Shown: piece after piece, positions 14,419-23,248 of the stretch
How the letters are laid out: each line of letters begins with the position of its first letter
Numbering within the stretch: the stretch's first letter is position 1
From: Methylobacterium sp. Leaf108
Lineage (GTDB): Bacteria > Pseudomonadota > Alphaproteobacteria > Rhizobiales > Beijerinckiaceae
Length of the DNA: 64,000 nt
Reading direction: 5' to 3'
NCBI RefSeq assembly: GCF_001423265.1
Contig: NZ_LMND01000001.1
Location: 713,842 to 777,841 of the forward strand
Made by a program: the position numbers and the translations under genes
Notes under the pieces: generated by a model
Database searches by the model: none
The model's input: the letters and a program-made list of their open reading frames with translations, nothing else
What the model was told of the DNA's origin: nothing

Positions 14419-15057
14419 ATGGAGCGTCTGCTCGTCCTCGCTCGCCACGGCCAGAGCGAGTGGAACCTCAAGAAGCTGTTCACCGGCTGGCGCGACCCCG
14501 AACTGACCGAGCTCGGCATCGCCGAGGCCCGCACCGCCGGTCGCTGGCTCAAGGGCCAGGGTTTCGCCTTCGACGTCGCCTTCACCTCCAACCTGCGCCG
14601 GGCCCAGGACACCTGCTCGCTGATGCTGGAGGAGATGGGGCAGGGCGGTCTCGAGACCCACCGTGCCGAAGCCCTCAACGAGCGCGACTACGGCGACCTG
14701 TCGGGCCTCAACAAGGACGACGCCCGCGAGCGCTGGGGCGACGAGCAGGTGCGCCAGTGGCGCCGCTCCTACGACGTGCCGCCCCCCGGCGGCGAGAGCC
14801 TGAAGGACACCGCCGCCCGGGTGCTGCCCTACTACATCCAGTTCATCCTGCCCCGCGTCATGAACGGCGAGCGCGTGCTGGTGGCCGCCCACGGCAACTC
14901 CCTGCGCGCCCTGGTGATGGTCCTCGACGGCATGACCACCAAGACCATCGCCAGCCTCGAGATCGCCACCGGCATCCCGCTCGTCTACCACCTCAAGTCC
15001 GACACCACGGTGGAGAGCAAGTCGGTGCTGGAGCGCGACATCGACCAGGACCACTGA
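14419..15057 (+). CDS. gpmA: 2,3-bisphosphoglycerate-dependent phosphoglycerate mutase
   Basis: Interconverts 3- and 2-phosphoglycerate. The 212-residue protein has the phosphohistidine motif [18 protein letters not shown] (active His about residue 9), the [20 protein letters not shown] segment and the second His in [18 protein letters not shown]. Start [11 protein letters not shown]; an upstream in-frame ATG (14380) lacks conservation. Sits between dapB and the AlkB-like gene. Confidence 0.96.
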   Translation: MERLLVLARHGQSEWNLKKLFTGWRDPELTELGIAEARTAGRWLKGQGFAFDVAFTSNLRRAQDTCSLMLEEMGQGGLETHRAEALNERDYGDLSGLNKDDARERWGDEQVRQWRRSYDVPPPGGESLKDTAARVLPYYIQFILPRVMNGERVLVAAHGNSLRALVMVLDGMTTKTIASLEIATGIPLVYHLKSDTTVESKSVLERDIDQDH

Positions 15058-15065
15058 TCCGGTCG

Positions 15066-15761
15066 ATGGCCGCCGCCTCGCCCGGCGTGGTGCTGGCCCC
15101 GGGGCTCGTGCACCATCCGGGCTACCTCGACGCGGCGGCGCGCGACCGGCTCTGGACGGAGCTGGCGCGGGCGATGGACGAGGCCCCACCCTACACGCCG
15201 CGGATGCCGCGCACCGGCCGGCCGTTCTCGGTGCGGATGACCAACTGCGGCGCCCTCGGCTGGGTCTCGGACGAGGTCGGCTACCGCTACCAGGCGCATC
15301 ACCCCGAGACCGGCCGGCCCTGGCCGGCGATGCCCTCGCTGGCGCTGCGCGCCTGGGCCGACCTGTCGGGCTACCATGCCGAGCCGGAGGCCTGCCTCGT
15401 CAACCTCTACGGCCCGGCCGCGCGCATGGGCCTGCACCAGGACCGCGACGAAGAGGCGCTGGATGCCCCGGTCGTCTCCCTGTCCCTGGGGGCCACCGCG
15501 CTGTTCCGCTACGGCGGGCTGCGGCGCGGCGACCCGACCCGGTCCGTCCGGCTCCGCTCGGGCGACGCCCTGGTGATCGGCGGGGTCTCCCGCCTGATCC
15601 ACCACGGCGTCGACCGGCTGCTGCCGGCCGTGGTAGATCTTCTGGGCGAAGCGGGGGACGCGACGATTCCGGCGGTCATGGCCGATCGCCTGCCGGCCGG
15701 GGGGCGCTGTAATCTCACGTTGCGGCGGGTGCGGGTGCCCATGAGATCCGGCCACGCTTGA
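15066..15761 (+). CDS. alkB: AlkB-like 2-oxoglutarate/Fe(II)-dependent DNA repair dioxygenase
   Basis: Oxidative demethylation of alkylated bases (m1A, m3C). The 231-residue protein has the family substrate region (MTNCGALGWVSDEVGYRYQ), the Fe(II) ligands in GLHQDRDE (His and Asp) and a later His in SRLIHHGVDRLL. The 2-oxoglutarate-binding Arg pair lies in the terminal NLTLRRVRVPMR. The product matches E. coli AlkB in size and motif order. It starts eight bases after gpmA. The Ada gene in this window is at 36405, so the alkylation-repair genes are not clustered. Confidence 0.9.
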   Translation: MAAASPGVVLAPGLVHHPGYLDAAARDRLWTELARAMDEAPPYTPRMPRTGRPFSVRMTNCGALGWVSDEVGYRYQAHHPETGRPWPAMPSLALRAWADLSGYHAEPEACLVNLYGPAARMGLHQDRDEEALDAPVVSLSLGATALFRYGGLRRGDPTRSVRLRSGDALVIGGVSRLIHHGVDRLLPAVVDLLGEAGDATIPAVMADRLPAGGRCNLTLRRVRVPMRSGHA

Positions 15762-15875
15762 CAGGGGAGGGATGTGGGCCGACCTCATCGGGGATCGAGA
15801 CACGGCTCGGGGCGGCCCGACTGCCCCAAGCCGGCTGTCCCAAGACCGCCCACAGTGCCCGGAGACCAGGACCCG

Positions 15876-16835
15876 ATGCGTCTGCGTGATTGTCTGCGCC
15901 CCTGTGCGGCGCTGGTGCTGAGCCTCGGCCTCACCGCGGCTGCCCTCGCGGCCGACGTGGTCTATCCGCCCAGCTCCCGCTTCGGGTTCACGCCGCCCTC
16001 CGACATGGCCCCCTCCAAGCGCTTCTCCGGGTTCGAGCGCCTGGAGGGCGGCGCCACGCTCTCGGTGGTGGAGCTGCCGCCCAGCGCCTACGTCGACCTC
16101 GAGAAGAGTTTCACCGACGAGAACCTGAAGTCGCAGGGCTTCGTCGTCTCGAGCCGCGAGGCGATCAAGGTCGCCGGCGAGGTCGACGCGGTGCTGTTCA
16201 CCGGCGAGCAGCCGGTGGCCGAGCCGGCGGGCGCGCCCCCGATCAAGAAATGGCTGCTCCTCGTGGGCGATCCCACGGTCACCGGCATCATCATCGCCCA
16301 GAGCGTGCCCGGGGCGGAGACCGAGGAGACCATGCGCGGCATGCTCACGGGCGTGCACATCCGCCCCGCGCTCACCCTTCAGGAGCAGGTGGCGGCCCTG
16401 CCCTTCAAGGTCGGCACCGCCGCGGGCTTCCGCCCGGTCCGGGTGCTGGCCGGCAACTCGATGCTGATGACCTACGGCGCCAACGACGAGGTCAGCAACC
16501 TCGACCAGCCGATCCTGGTCCTGGCCCAGGCGGTGCAGCAGCCCCCCGCCGCCGACCAGCGCGAGGCCTTCGCCAGGGCCGCCCTCTATTCCAACCAGAC
16601 CATGAAGGACTTCGTGATCGAGCGGTCGCAGAGCTACCGCCAGAACGGGGTCGACTGGCACGAGATGGTGGCCCGCGCCAAGGACCTGCCCACCGACATC
16701 CCGGTGGTGATCTCGCAGACCATCCGGTTCGCGCCCGACGGATACCTGCGCGCCGTCGGGGTGGTCCGCGCCGAACAGCGCGACGCCACCCTGTCGCGGT
16801 TCCGCGATGTCGTCGACAGCATCCAGCTCAAGTAG
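15876..16835 (+). CDS. hypothetical exported protein
   Basis: 319 residues, family not recognised. The N-terminus MRLRDCLRPCAALVLSLGLT followed by AAALAADVV is a classic Sec signal peptide cleaved near ALA-AD, so the protein is probably periplasmic. The mature part is strand-rich, with FGFTPPSDMAPSKRFSGFER, IIIAQSVPGAETEETMRGML and a C-terminal ISQTIRFAPDGYLRAVGVVR. No catalytic motif or Cys pair stands out. It has its own 114-base leader after the alkB-like gene and is convergent with grpE. Confidence 0.75.
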   Translation: MRLRDCLRPCAALVLSLGLTAAALAADVVYPPSSRFGFTPPSDMAPSKRFSGFERLEGGATLSVVELPPSAYVDLEKSFTDENLKSQGFVVSSREAIKVAGEVDAVLFTGEQPVAEPAGAPPIKKWLLLVGDPTVTGIIIAQSVPGAETEETMRGMLTGVHIRPALTLQEQVAALPFKVGTAAGFRPVRVLAGNSMLMTYGANDEVSNLDQPILVLAQAVQQPPAADQREAFARAALYSNQTMKDFVIERSQSYRQNGVDWHEMVARAKDLPTDIPVVISQTIRFAPDGYLRAVGVVRAEQRDATLSRFRDVVDSIQLK

Positions 16836-16965
16836 CGAACGCGCGTTCGGAAACCTCCGATACGGTGTCCGCTTGAATGAAGCGGGAACCGCATCACCGA
16901 GCCCGCGCGGCGCCTGAGCGAAGCCCATGTCCGCATCACGAAGTGATCAACCGGAAATGGGATGA

Positions 16966-17006
16966 CAAGGCCTCGGACCGGACGGTGTGTCCGACCCGGG
17001 GCCTTG
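16966..17006. terminator. stem-loop between convergent genes (possible terminator of grpE)
   Basis: CAAGGCC at 16966-16972 pairs with GGCCTTG at 17000-17006, with further CGG/CCG pairing inside. It lies 12 bases past the grpE stop. On the minus strand it is followed by TCATCCCATTTCC, only a weak U-tract. A smaller CCGCTT/AAGCGG hairpin lies at 16869-16885. The intrinsic-terminator role is inferred from position. Confidence 0.4.
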
Positions 17007-17017
17007 CCCGTCATCGC

Positions 17018-17659
17018 TCAGGCCGCGTCGTCGGCCGCCGGGCCGGCCGCGGCCTTCGGGCCGCCCTTGGCGACGCCGACGAGGGCCGGGCGCAGCACCC
17101 TGTCGCCGAGCACGTAGCCGGCCTGCATCACCTGCACCACGGTGCCGCTCGGCACCTCGGCATCGGGCACCTCGAACATCGCCTGGTGGCGGTTGGGATC
17201 GAACTTCTGGCCCTTGGGCTCCAGGAGCTTGACGCCGTGGCGCTCGAAGGTCTTGGCGAGGTCGCGCTCGGTGAGCTCGATGCCGTCGAGCAGCGCCTTG
17301 AACGGGCCGTCGGCGGTCTCGCGGGCGTCGGCCGGCACGCTCTCGATGGCGCGGCGGATGTTGTCGGCGGCGGTGAGCAGGTCGCGGGCGAAGTTGGTGA
17401 CCGCGTAGGTGCGCGCGTCGGCGACCTCGCGCTCGGTGCGGCGGCGCAGGTTCTCCATCTCCGCCAGGGTGCGCAGGGTCCGGTCCTTGAACTCGTCGCG
17501 CTCGGCCATCAGCGTCGCCAGGGCTTCGGCGTGCTTGACGTCGCCGTTGGCGGAATCGGATTCGGCGGCCTGCGCCTCGCCGGGGGCGGACTCGTGGGCT
17601 GCCTGCGAAGCCTCGTTCGCCTCGCGCCGGTCCTCGTGCTCCATGTCGGTGGCCATCAT
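17018..17659 (-). CDS. grpE: nucleotide exchange factor GrpE
   Basis: Cochaperone that releases ADP from DnaK. 213 residues: an acidic, disordered N-terminus ([20 protein letters not shown]), a long coiled-coil helix ([20 protein letters not shown]), then the DnaK-binding four-helix and beta domain with [20 protein letters not shown] sequence. The C-terminal beta domain signature [16 protein letters not shown] appears as [20 protein letters not shown]. Two ATGs at 17659 and 17656 are equally good. A heat-shock promoter was not identified. Confidence 0.95.
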   Translation of the reverse strand: MMATDMEHEDRREANEASQAAHESAPGEAQAAESDSANGDVKHAEALATLMAERDEFKDRTLRTLAEMENLRRRTEREVADARTYAVTNFARDLLTAADNIRRAIESVPADARETADGPFKALLDGIELTERDLAKTFERHGVKLLEPKGQKFDPNRHQAMFEVPDAEVPSGTVVQVMQAGYVLGDRVLRPALVGVAKGGPKAAAGPAADDAA

Positions 17660-17747
17660 CGGTTGTCGTCGATCGTTGAAGGAAAAGGGATGTCGGGGTC
17701 GCGGGTGATATCAGGCCCTCGCCGCCCGAAATCAAGTTGACCGGTCC

Positions 17748-20537
17748 TCACGCCTCGCGCGGCGGCGGCGAGTCGACCAGGGCTTCCAGCCCCTCGGCCC
17801 GCAGCGCCGCCACGTCACCGGCGAAAACCTCCATCACCGCGTTGCGGATCGCCACCTGCCGGTCGGGCTGGGTGACGCGGGTGCCGGTGAGGTCGGTGAC
17901 GTAGAAGACGTCCACCGCCCGCTCGCCGAAGGTGGCGACATGGGCCGACGTGATGTTGAGGCTCAGCCGGCTCAGCGCCGTGGTCAGCTCGTAGAGCAAG
18001 CCCGGCCGGTCCAGCCCGGTGATCTCCACCACGGTCTCGCGGCTCGACAGGGCGTTGTCGATCGCCATGTCGGGCGGCACCAAGAAGGTGGTGGTGCGCG
18101 CGCTCGGGGGGTGCTTGTCGGCCACGAGGTCGGCGATGCGGATCTCGCCCTTGAGCGCCTTCTCGATCGCCATCGTGATGCGGCCGGCCCGGCGCAGCTC
18201 GTCCTCGTCCCGGTCGAAGGCGCGGGAGATGAAGATCGAATCGAGGGCAAAGCCGTCGGTGGTGGTGAAGATCTGCGCATCCACGATGTTGCCACCCGAG
18301 GCCGCGCAGGCGCCGGTGACGATGGCGAGCAGGCGCGGGTGGTCGGGGGAATAGATCGTGATCTCGGTGATGCCGCGGGCCGGGTCGGTCTCGCAGGCGG
18401 TGGCCACGGTGCGGCCCTGGGCGGCCAGGCGGTCGACGAAGCCGGCGTGCTTGAACTGGCGGGCGGAATCGACCTTGAGCCAGTAGGCCTGGTTGTGGCG
18501 GCCGGCATAGGCGTCGAAGGTGCCCGACTCCCAGTCGGCGAGTTGCTCGCGCAGGGCCATCTGGATGAGGCGGACCCGGTCGGTCCGGGCGATCTCGGAG
18601 TGGCCGCCCGAGAGCATCACCTCGGTCTCGTCGTAGAGGGTGCGCAGGAGCGTGCCCTTCCAGGCGGTCCACACGCCCGGGCCCACCGCCTTGATGTCGG
18701 CCACCGTCAGGATGGTGAGGAGCTTGAGGCGTTCCAGCGTCTGGACCACGCCCGCGAACTTCTCGATGGTCTTGGGGTCGGACAGGTCGCGGCTCTGGGC
18801 GGTCATCGACATCAGGAGATGGTGCTCGACGAGCCAGGCCACGGTCTCTGTCTCGGCCGGGCTGAGGCCGAAGCGGGGGCCGACCTTGAGGGCGATGGCG
18901 GCACCGGCGATGGAGTGGTCCTCCGGCCGGCCCTTGGCGATGTCGTGCAGGAGCACCGCCACGTAGAGGGCGCGCCGGTTGCTGATGGTGTTGATCAGGC
19001 GCGTGACCAGGGGGTGGTCCTCGGTCACCCGTCCCGAATCGATCGCCGCCAGCACGCCCAGCGAGCGCAGCAGGTGCTCGTCCACCGTGAAGTGGTGGTA
19101 CATGTTGAACTGCATCATCGCGACGATGCGGCCGAAATCCGGGATGAAGCGGCCGAGCACGCCGGCCTCGTTCATCAGCCGCAGGATGGTCTCGGGCGAG
19201 TTCTTCGAGGTCAGGATGTCGAGGAACAGCCGGTTGGCCTCCCCGTCGGCCCGCAGGGAATGGCCGATCAGCCGCTGCGAGCGGTTGGCCAGGCGCGTCG
19301 CGTCCGGATGGATCGGCAGGTTGTGGCGGTCGGCCAGCCAGAACAGGCGGATCAGGTTGACCGGATCGCGCACGAAGGCGTCGCCGTCCTTGACGTTGAT
19401 GCGGCCGTGGTCGTCCACGAAGTCCTCGGCCTCGATGGCGGAGGCGCGGAAGCGGTCGCGGAACCGGCCGATCCAGCGGTCGAGCACCGGGGTGCGCTTG
19501 GCGTGGCGCGCCTCCAGGGCGGCACAGACAATGGCGGTGAGGTCGCCGACGTCCTTGGCGATCAGGAAGTAGGCCTTCATGAACCGCTCGACGCCCGAGA
19601 GCCCGCCGCGGGGGCCGTAGCCGAAGCGCTCGGCGATCTTCGGCTGCAGGCCGAAGGACAGCCGTTCCTCCGAGCGGCCGGTGACGAAGTGCATGTGGCA
19701 GCGCACCCGCCACAGCAGCTCCTCGCAGCGCTCGAACAAGCGGTACTCCTCCGGCGTGAACAGGCCGGCGGGCACGAGCTCGCTCTGGTCGCGCACCCGG
19801 TAGGTGTACTTGGCGATCCAGAACAGGGTGTTGAGGTCGCGCAGCCCCCCCTTGCCGTCCTTGACGTTGGGCTCGACGAGGTAGCGCGAGGCCCCCGACT
19901 TGCTCACGCGCCCGTCGCGCTCGCGCAACTTGGCCTCGACGAATTCCGGTGCGGTCCACATCACGAGCTCGGTGTCGAAGCGCGTCACCAGCTCCTCGAA
20001 CAGGACCCGCGACCCGAACAGGAAACGCGCTTCCAGGAGGGCGGTGCGGATCGTCATGTCCGCCTTGCCCTCGCGCAGGCACTCCTCCACCGAGCGGGTG
20101 GCGTGGCCGACCTTGAGCTTGAGGTCCCACAGCACGTAGAGCATCGCCTCGACGACGCTCTCCGACCACGCGGTCTGCTTGTAGGGCAGCAGGAACAGGA
20201 GATCGATGTCCGAGCCCGGCGCCATCGTGCCCCGGCCGTAGCCGCCGGTGGCGACCACGGCCAGCTGCTCGCCGGACGACGGATTGTCGTTGGGATAGAG
20301 CCGCCAGACCACGGCGTCGTGGATGGCGCGCACCACCGCATCGGTCAGCGCGCTGATGCGCCTGGCGCAGGCGACGCCGTCGCGCTCCTGCATCAGGCGC
20401 TCCTCGGCGTCCTTGTGCCCGGCCGCGATCACCGCCCGCAGTTCCGGCACCAGCACGGCGCGCAACTGCGTCGCCTCGCGGGCATCCCGCGGCAGGGCAT
20501 CGAGGACGGACTTGAGGCTTGCGGCAGCGTCGAACAT
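17748..20537 (-). CDS. glnD: bifunctional PII uridylyltransferase/uridylyl-removing enzyme
   Basis: Senses glutamine and modifies the PII proteins GlnB/GlnK, setting nitrogen status. The 929-residue protein has the nucleotidyltransferase motif GGYGRGTMAPGSDIDLLFL with D110 and D112, an HD domain (VLLHDIAKGRPEDHS) for deuridylylation and two C-terminal ACT domains (ITEITIYSPDHPRLLAIVTG and VVEITGLDRPGLLYELTTAL). Start MFDAAASLKSVLDALPRD follows the long region shared with mazE upstream sequence. In the nitrogen cascade GlnD acts above NtrB/NtrC and so indirectly above sigma-54 systems such as the cyanate locus at 25-31 kb. Confidence 0.96.
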   Translation of the reverse strand: MFDAAASLKSVLDALPRDAREATQLRAVLVPELRAVIAAGHKDAEERLMQERDGVACARRISALTDAVVRAIHDAVVWRLYPNDNPSSGEQLAVVATGGYGRGTMAPGSDIDLLFLLPYKQTAWSESVVEAMLYVLWDLKLKVGHATRSVEECLREGKADMTIRTALLEARFLFGSRVLFEELVTRFDTELVMWTAPEFVEAKLRERDGRVSKSGASRYLVEPNVKDGKGGLRDLNTLFWIAKYTYRVRDQSELVPAGLFTPEEYRLFERCEELLWRVRCHMHFVTGRSEERLSFGLQPKIAERFGYGPRGGLSGVERFMKAYFLIAKDVGDLTAIVCAALEARHAKRTPVLDRWIGRFRDRFRASAIEAEDFVDDHGRINVKDGDAFVRDPVNLIRLFWLADRHNLPIHPDATRLANRSQRLIGHSLRADGEANRLFLDILTSKNSPETILRLMNEAGVLGRFIPDFGRIVAMMQFNMYHHFTVDEHLLRSLGVLAAIDSGRVTEDHPLVTRLINTISNRRALYVAVLLHDIAKGRPEDHSIAGAAIALKVGPRFGLSPAETETVAWLVEHHLLMSMTAQSRDLSDPKTIEKFAGVVQTLERLKLLTILTVADIKAVGPGVWTAWKGTLLRTLYDETEVMLSGGHSEIARTDRVRLIQMALREQLADWESGTFDAYAGRHNQAYWLKVDSARQFKHAGFVDRLAAQGRTVATACETDPARGITEITIYSPDHPRLLAIVTGACAASGGNIVDAQIFTTTDGFALDSIFISRAFDRDEDELRRAGRITMAIEKALKGEIRIADLVADKHPPSARTTTFLVPPDMAIDNALSSRETVVEITGLDRPGLLYELTTALSRLSLNITSAHVATFGERAVDVFYVTDLTGTRVTQPDRQVAIRNAVMEVFAGDVAALRAEGLEALVDSPPPREA

Positions 20538-20663
20538 CGCGCTCCCGTAGCATGTTAAGCCGTCGCCGACAGCGGGCTCGCGGTGCGGGGAAACCACCGC
20601 ATAGGGGCAGCGCGCGAGGAAGGCTGGACCGGTGCGGCTTGCGCACGAGCGGCACAAGGGATT

Positions 20664-20692
20664 TTGACCCACAGCCGATTAAAACGTATCTA
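20664..20692 (+). promoter_or_regulatory. candidate sigma-70-type promoter for the mazEF-like pair
   Basis: TTGACC at 20664-20669 and TATCTA at 20687-20692 are separated by 17 bases in a locally AT-richer stretch about 75 bases ahead of the antitoxin ATG. The -35 match is good, the -10 match partial. No start site data are available. Confidence 0.4.
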
Positions 20693-20766
20693 CATCGACG
20701 ATACGCCAGTGAGTCGATATGGCTCGCCTGAGCGTACATCTCGTTGATACCGGCGCGGATCGAAAA

Positions 20767-21012
20767 ATGTTCGTTCAGTTCTCACGGTGGGGCAACAGCC
20801 TCGCCATCCGCATTCCTGCGCACATCCTGCGGGATGTGGGCGCCAGCGAAGGCAGCGGTGCCGAGTTGCGCGTCGAAGATGGACAGATCGTCATTTCCCC
20901 CCGCGCGACTCAGCCTCGCTACACGTTCGAGGAACTGCTCGCCGGCATCACGAAAGACAACCTCCATGACGAGCAGTTCGTCGGGCCTCCCGTCGGAAAC
21001 GAGTTCTGGTGA
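20767..21012 (+). CDS. MazE/AbrB-type antitoxin
   Basis: 81-residue DNA-binding antitoxin. It starts MFVQFSRWGNSLAIRIPAHI, the swapped-hairpin AbrB/MazE fold (WGNSxAIRIP motif), followed by VEDGQIVISPRATQPRYTFE. The C-terminal toxin-neutralising tail is TFEELLAGITKDNLHDEQFV with the terminal GNEFW common in this subfamily. An in-frame ATG at 20719 would add 16 residues of poor family similarity. The overlapping downstream gene encodes the MazF-like toxin. Base composition is less GC-rich than in neighbouring genes, consistent with mobility. Confidence 0.88.
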   Translation: MFVQFSRWGNSLAIRIPAHILRDVGASEGSGAELRVEDGQIVISPRATQPRYTFEELLAGITKDNLHDEQFVGPPVGNEFW

Positions 21013-21352
21013 AACACGTTATTGTCCCGATCTCGGAGACATCATCGTTCTGAACTTCAGTCCGCATGGCGGGACGGAGCAGGGTTTCTGGCGTCCGGTG
21101 CTTGTGCTGACACCCCGATCCTACAATAACCTCGTCGGGCGATGCTTCGCGTGCCCCATCACCAGTCGCGGACGCGGCTACCCCTACGAGGTCGCCCTGC
21201 CACCCGGACACGGGACCCACGGCTTCGTACTGGCTGATCAGGGTAAGCCCCTTTCCTGGGCCGACCGTGGAGCGCGTTTCTCCAACATGGCCCCAGACAG
21301 CGTCATCGCAGAGGTCAAAGCGAAGATCGCCGCCTTCCTCCAACTCCCCTGA
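20966..21352 (+). CDS. MazF/PemK-type mRNA interferase toxin, start region unusual
   Basis: Ribosome-independent endoribonuclease of a type II toxin-antitoxin pair. The conserved body begins RYCPDLGDIIVLNFSPHGGT and continues EQGFWRPVLVLTPRSYNN, ITSRGRGYPYEVALP and GFVLADQGKPLSWADRGA, ending in an alpha helix AEVKAKIAAFLQLP; all are MazF hallmarks. The only ATG in this frame lies inside the antitoxin gene (20966), giving a 47-base overlap and an unconserved 16-residue leader. The expected start, GTG at 21009 overlapping the antitoxin stop, is in a different frame. A one-base loss near 21017 would explain this, so the toxin may be weakly made or inactive. Confidence 0.78.
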   Translation: MTSSSSGLPSETSSGETRYCPDLGDIIVLNFSPHGGTEQGFWRPVLVLTPRSYNNLVGRCFACPITSRGRGYPYEVALPPGHGTHGFVLADQGKPLSWADRGARFSNMAPDSVIAEVKAKIAAFLQLP

Positions 21353-21449
21353 AGCGTTCTCTTCAGCGGATTTTCCGTTTGACACTCCGAACGCGATTGC
21401 CTAGCTCACCCCTGTGAGCCCGCGTCGACGGGCATCGGGGAGCTCCGCC

Positions 21450-22418
21450 ATGCACCTGTCCCGTCGCGGCCTCGCGAGCGCCGCCCTCGCCCTGTTGCTC
21501 TCGCACGGCGCGGCCTTCGCCGCCGACGTGAAGGAGATCCGGCTCGACTGGGCGACCTACAACCCGGTCGGCCTCGTCCTCAAGGACAAGGGCTTCCTCG
21601 AAGAGGCGCTCAAGGACAAGGGCATCAAGGTCCGCTGGACCCAGTCGCTCGGCTCCAACAAGGCGCTGGAATTCCTCAACGCCGGCGCCATCGACATCGG
21701 CTCCTCGGCCGGCGCCGCCGCCCTGCTGGCGCGCATCAACGGCAACCCGATCAAGGCGATCTACGCCTTCTCGCGCCCGGAATGGACCGCGCTCGTCACC
21801 CGCAAGGACACCGGCATCGCCAAGCCGGCCGACCTCAAGGGCAAGCGCATCGCCGTCACCCGCGGCACCGATCCGCACATCTTCCTGATCCGCGCCCTAC
21901 AGGGGGCCGGCCTCACCGAGAAGGACGCCAAGCTCGTCCTGCTGCAGCATGCCGACGGACGCGCCGCCCTCGAGCGCGGCGACGTCGATGCCTGGGCCGG
22001 CCTCGACCCGATGATGGCGGCCTCCGAGATCGAGGCCGGCAACGTCCTGTTCTTCCGCGATGCCTCCGCCAACACCTGGGGCGTGCTCGACGTGCGCGAG
22101 GATTTCGCCACCGCCAACCCCGAGCTCGTCAAGGCGGTGATCGCCGCCTACGAGCAGGCCCGCGCCTACGCCATCGCCAACCCGGATTCGCTGAAGCAGG
22201 CCCTCGTGGCGGCCACCAAGCTGCCCGAGCCGGTGATCGCCCGCCAGATCGAGCGCACCGACCTCACCCAGCCCGTCGTCGGCGCCGCCCAGGCCCAGAG
22301 CATCGAGGCGGCGGGCGTGGCATTGCAGCAGGCCGGCGTGGTCCCCGCCGAGGTCGACGTGAAGGCGGCGGTGGCCGGCCTGATCGACACGCGGTTCGCG
22401 CCCGTCCCGGCCCGCTGA
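21450..22418 (+). CDS. aliphatic sulfonate-type ABC transporter substrate-binding protein
   Basis: 322-residue periplasmic binding protein of the SsuA/NMT1 family. It has a signal peptide (MHLSRRGLASAALALLLSHG, cleavage after AAFA), then strand-rich lobe I (EIRLDWATYNPVGLVLKDKG) and AIDIGSSAGAAALLARINGN. The ligand class (alkanesulfonates, taurine-like or other small organic anions) is inferred from the family only. It starts at ATG 21450. The permease follows 10 bases later; no ATPase gene is adjacent, so the ATPase must lie elsewhere or be shared. Confidence 0.85.
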   Translation: MHLSRRGLASAALALLLSHGAAFAADVKEIRLDWATYNPVGLVLKDKGFLEEALKDKGIKVRWTQSLGSNKALEFLNAGAIDIGSSAGAAALLARINGNPIKAIYAFSRPEWTALVTRKDTGIAKPADLKGKRIAVTRGTDPHIFLIRALQGAGLTEKDAKLVLLQHADGRAALERGDVDAWAGLDPMMAASEIEAGNVLFFRDASANTWGVLDVREDFATANPELVKAVIAAYEQARAYAIANPDSLKQALVAATKLPEPVIARQIERTDLTQPVVGAAQAQSIEAAGVALQQAGVVPAEVDVKAAVAGLIDTRFAPVPAR

Positions 22419-22428
22419 GCGTCCGCCC

Positions 22429-23244
22429 ATGGCCTCGTCCGGCAGCGCGGCCACCCCACGGCCGAAGGTTTCCTGGGGCTCGGCCGGCCAGGTCGTCCTC
22501 GGGCTCCTGCTACCGCTGGCGGTGGCGCTCGGCTGGGAGTTCGCGGTGCGGGCCGGCCTGGCGCAGGGGCGGCTGCTGCCGCCGCCGAGCCGGATCGTCG
22601 CCGCCCTCCAGGCGATGGCCGTCTCGGGCGACCTGTGGCTGCACGTCAACGCCACCCTCACCCGCGTCGGCCTCGGCTTCGTGCTGGGCGCCACCGCCGG
22701 CATCGCGGTGGGCGCGCTCACCGGCACGCTGCCCTTCGCCCGCCACCTCCTCGATCCGACCCTGCAGGCCCTGCGGGCGGTGCCCTCGCTGGCCTGGGTG
22801 CCGCTGTTCATCCTGTGGCTCGGCATCCTCGAGACGCCCAAGGTGGTGCTGATCGCGGTGGGGGTGTTCTTCCCGGTCTACATCGGGGTGGCCGGGGCCA
22901 TCGCCTCGGTCGACCGCAAGCTGATCGAGGTCGGCCGCATCTTCCGCCTGTCGAAGGCGGCGCTCGCCCGGCGCATCCTCCTGCCCGCCGTGCTGCCGGC
23001 CACCCTGGTGGCCCTGCGCACCGGCCTCGGGCTCGGCTTCCTGTTCGTGGTGGCCGCCGAGCTGATGGGCGCCTCGGAGGGGCTCGGCTACCTCCTCGTG
23101 GACGGGCAGCAGTTCAGCCGGGCCGACCAGATCCTGGCGGCGATCATCGCCTTCGCGATCCTGGGCAAGCTCGCCGACGCCGTCCTCGTGGCCCTGACCC
23201 GGCCCCTGACCCGCTGGCAGGATACCGCCCGCGAGATCATGTAG
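22429..23244 (+). CDS. ABC transporter permease, SsuC/NrtB family
   Basis: 271 residues with about six membrane helices and the BPD_transp_1 domain. Diagnostic coupling region: EVGRIFRLSKAALARRILLP, the EAA loop that contacts the ATPase, followed by AVLPATLVALRTGLGLGFLF. The N-terminus is hydrophilic (MASSGSAATPRPKVSWG). It pairs with the binding protein 10 bases upstream. It is followed closely by the YggS gene on the other strand. Confidence 0.88.
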   Translation: MASSGSAATPRPKVSWGSAGQVVLGLLLPLAVALGWEFAVRAGLAQGRLLPPPSRIVAALQAMAVSGDLWLHVNATLTRVGLGFVLGATAGIAVGALTGTLPFARHLLDPTLQALRAVPSLAWVPLFILWLGILETPKVVLIAVGVFFPVYIGVAGAIASVDRKLIEVGRIFRLSKAALARRILLPAVLPATLVALRTGLGLGFLFVVAAELMGASEGLGYLLVDGQQFSRADQILAAIIAFAILGKLADAVLVALTRPLTRWQDTAREIM

Positions 23245-23248
23245 CGGC

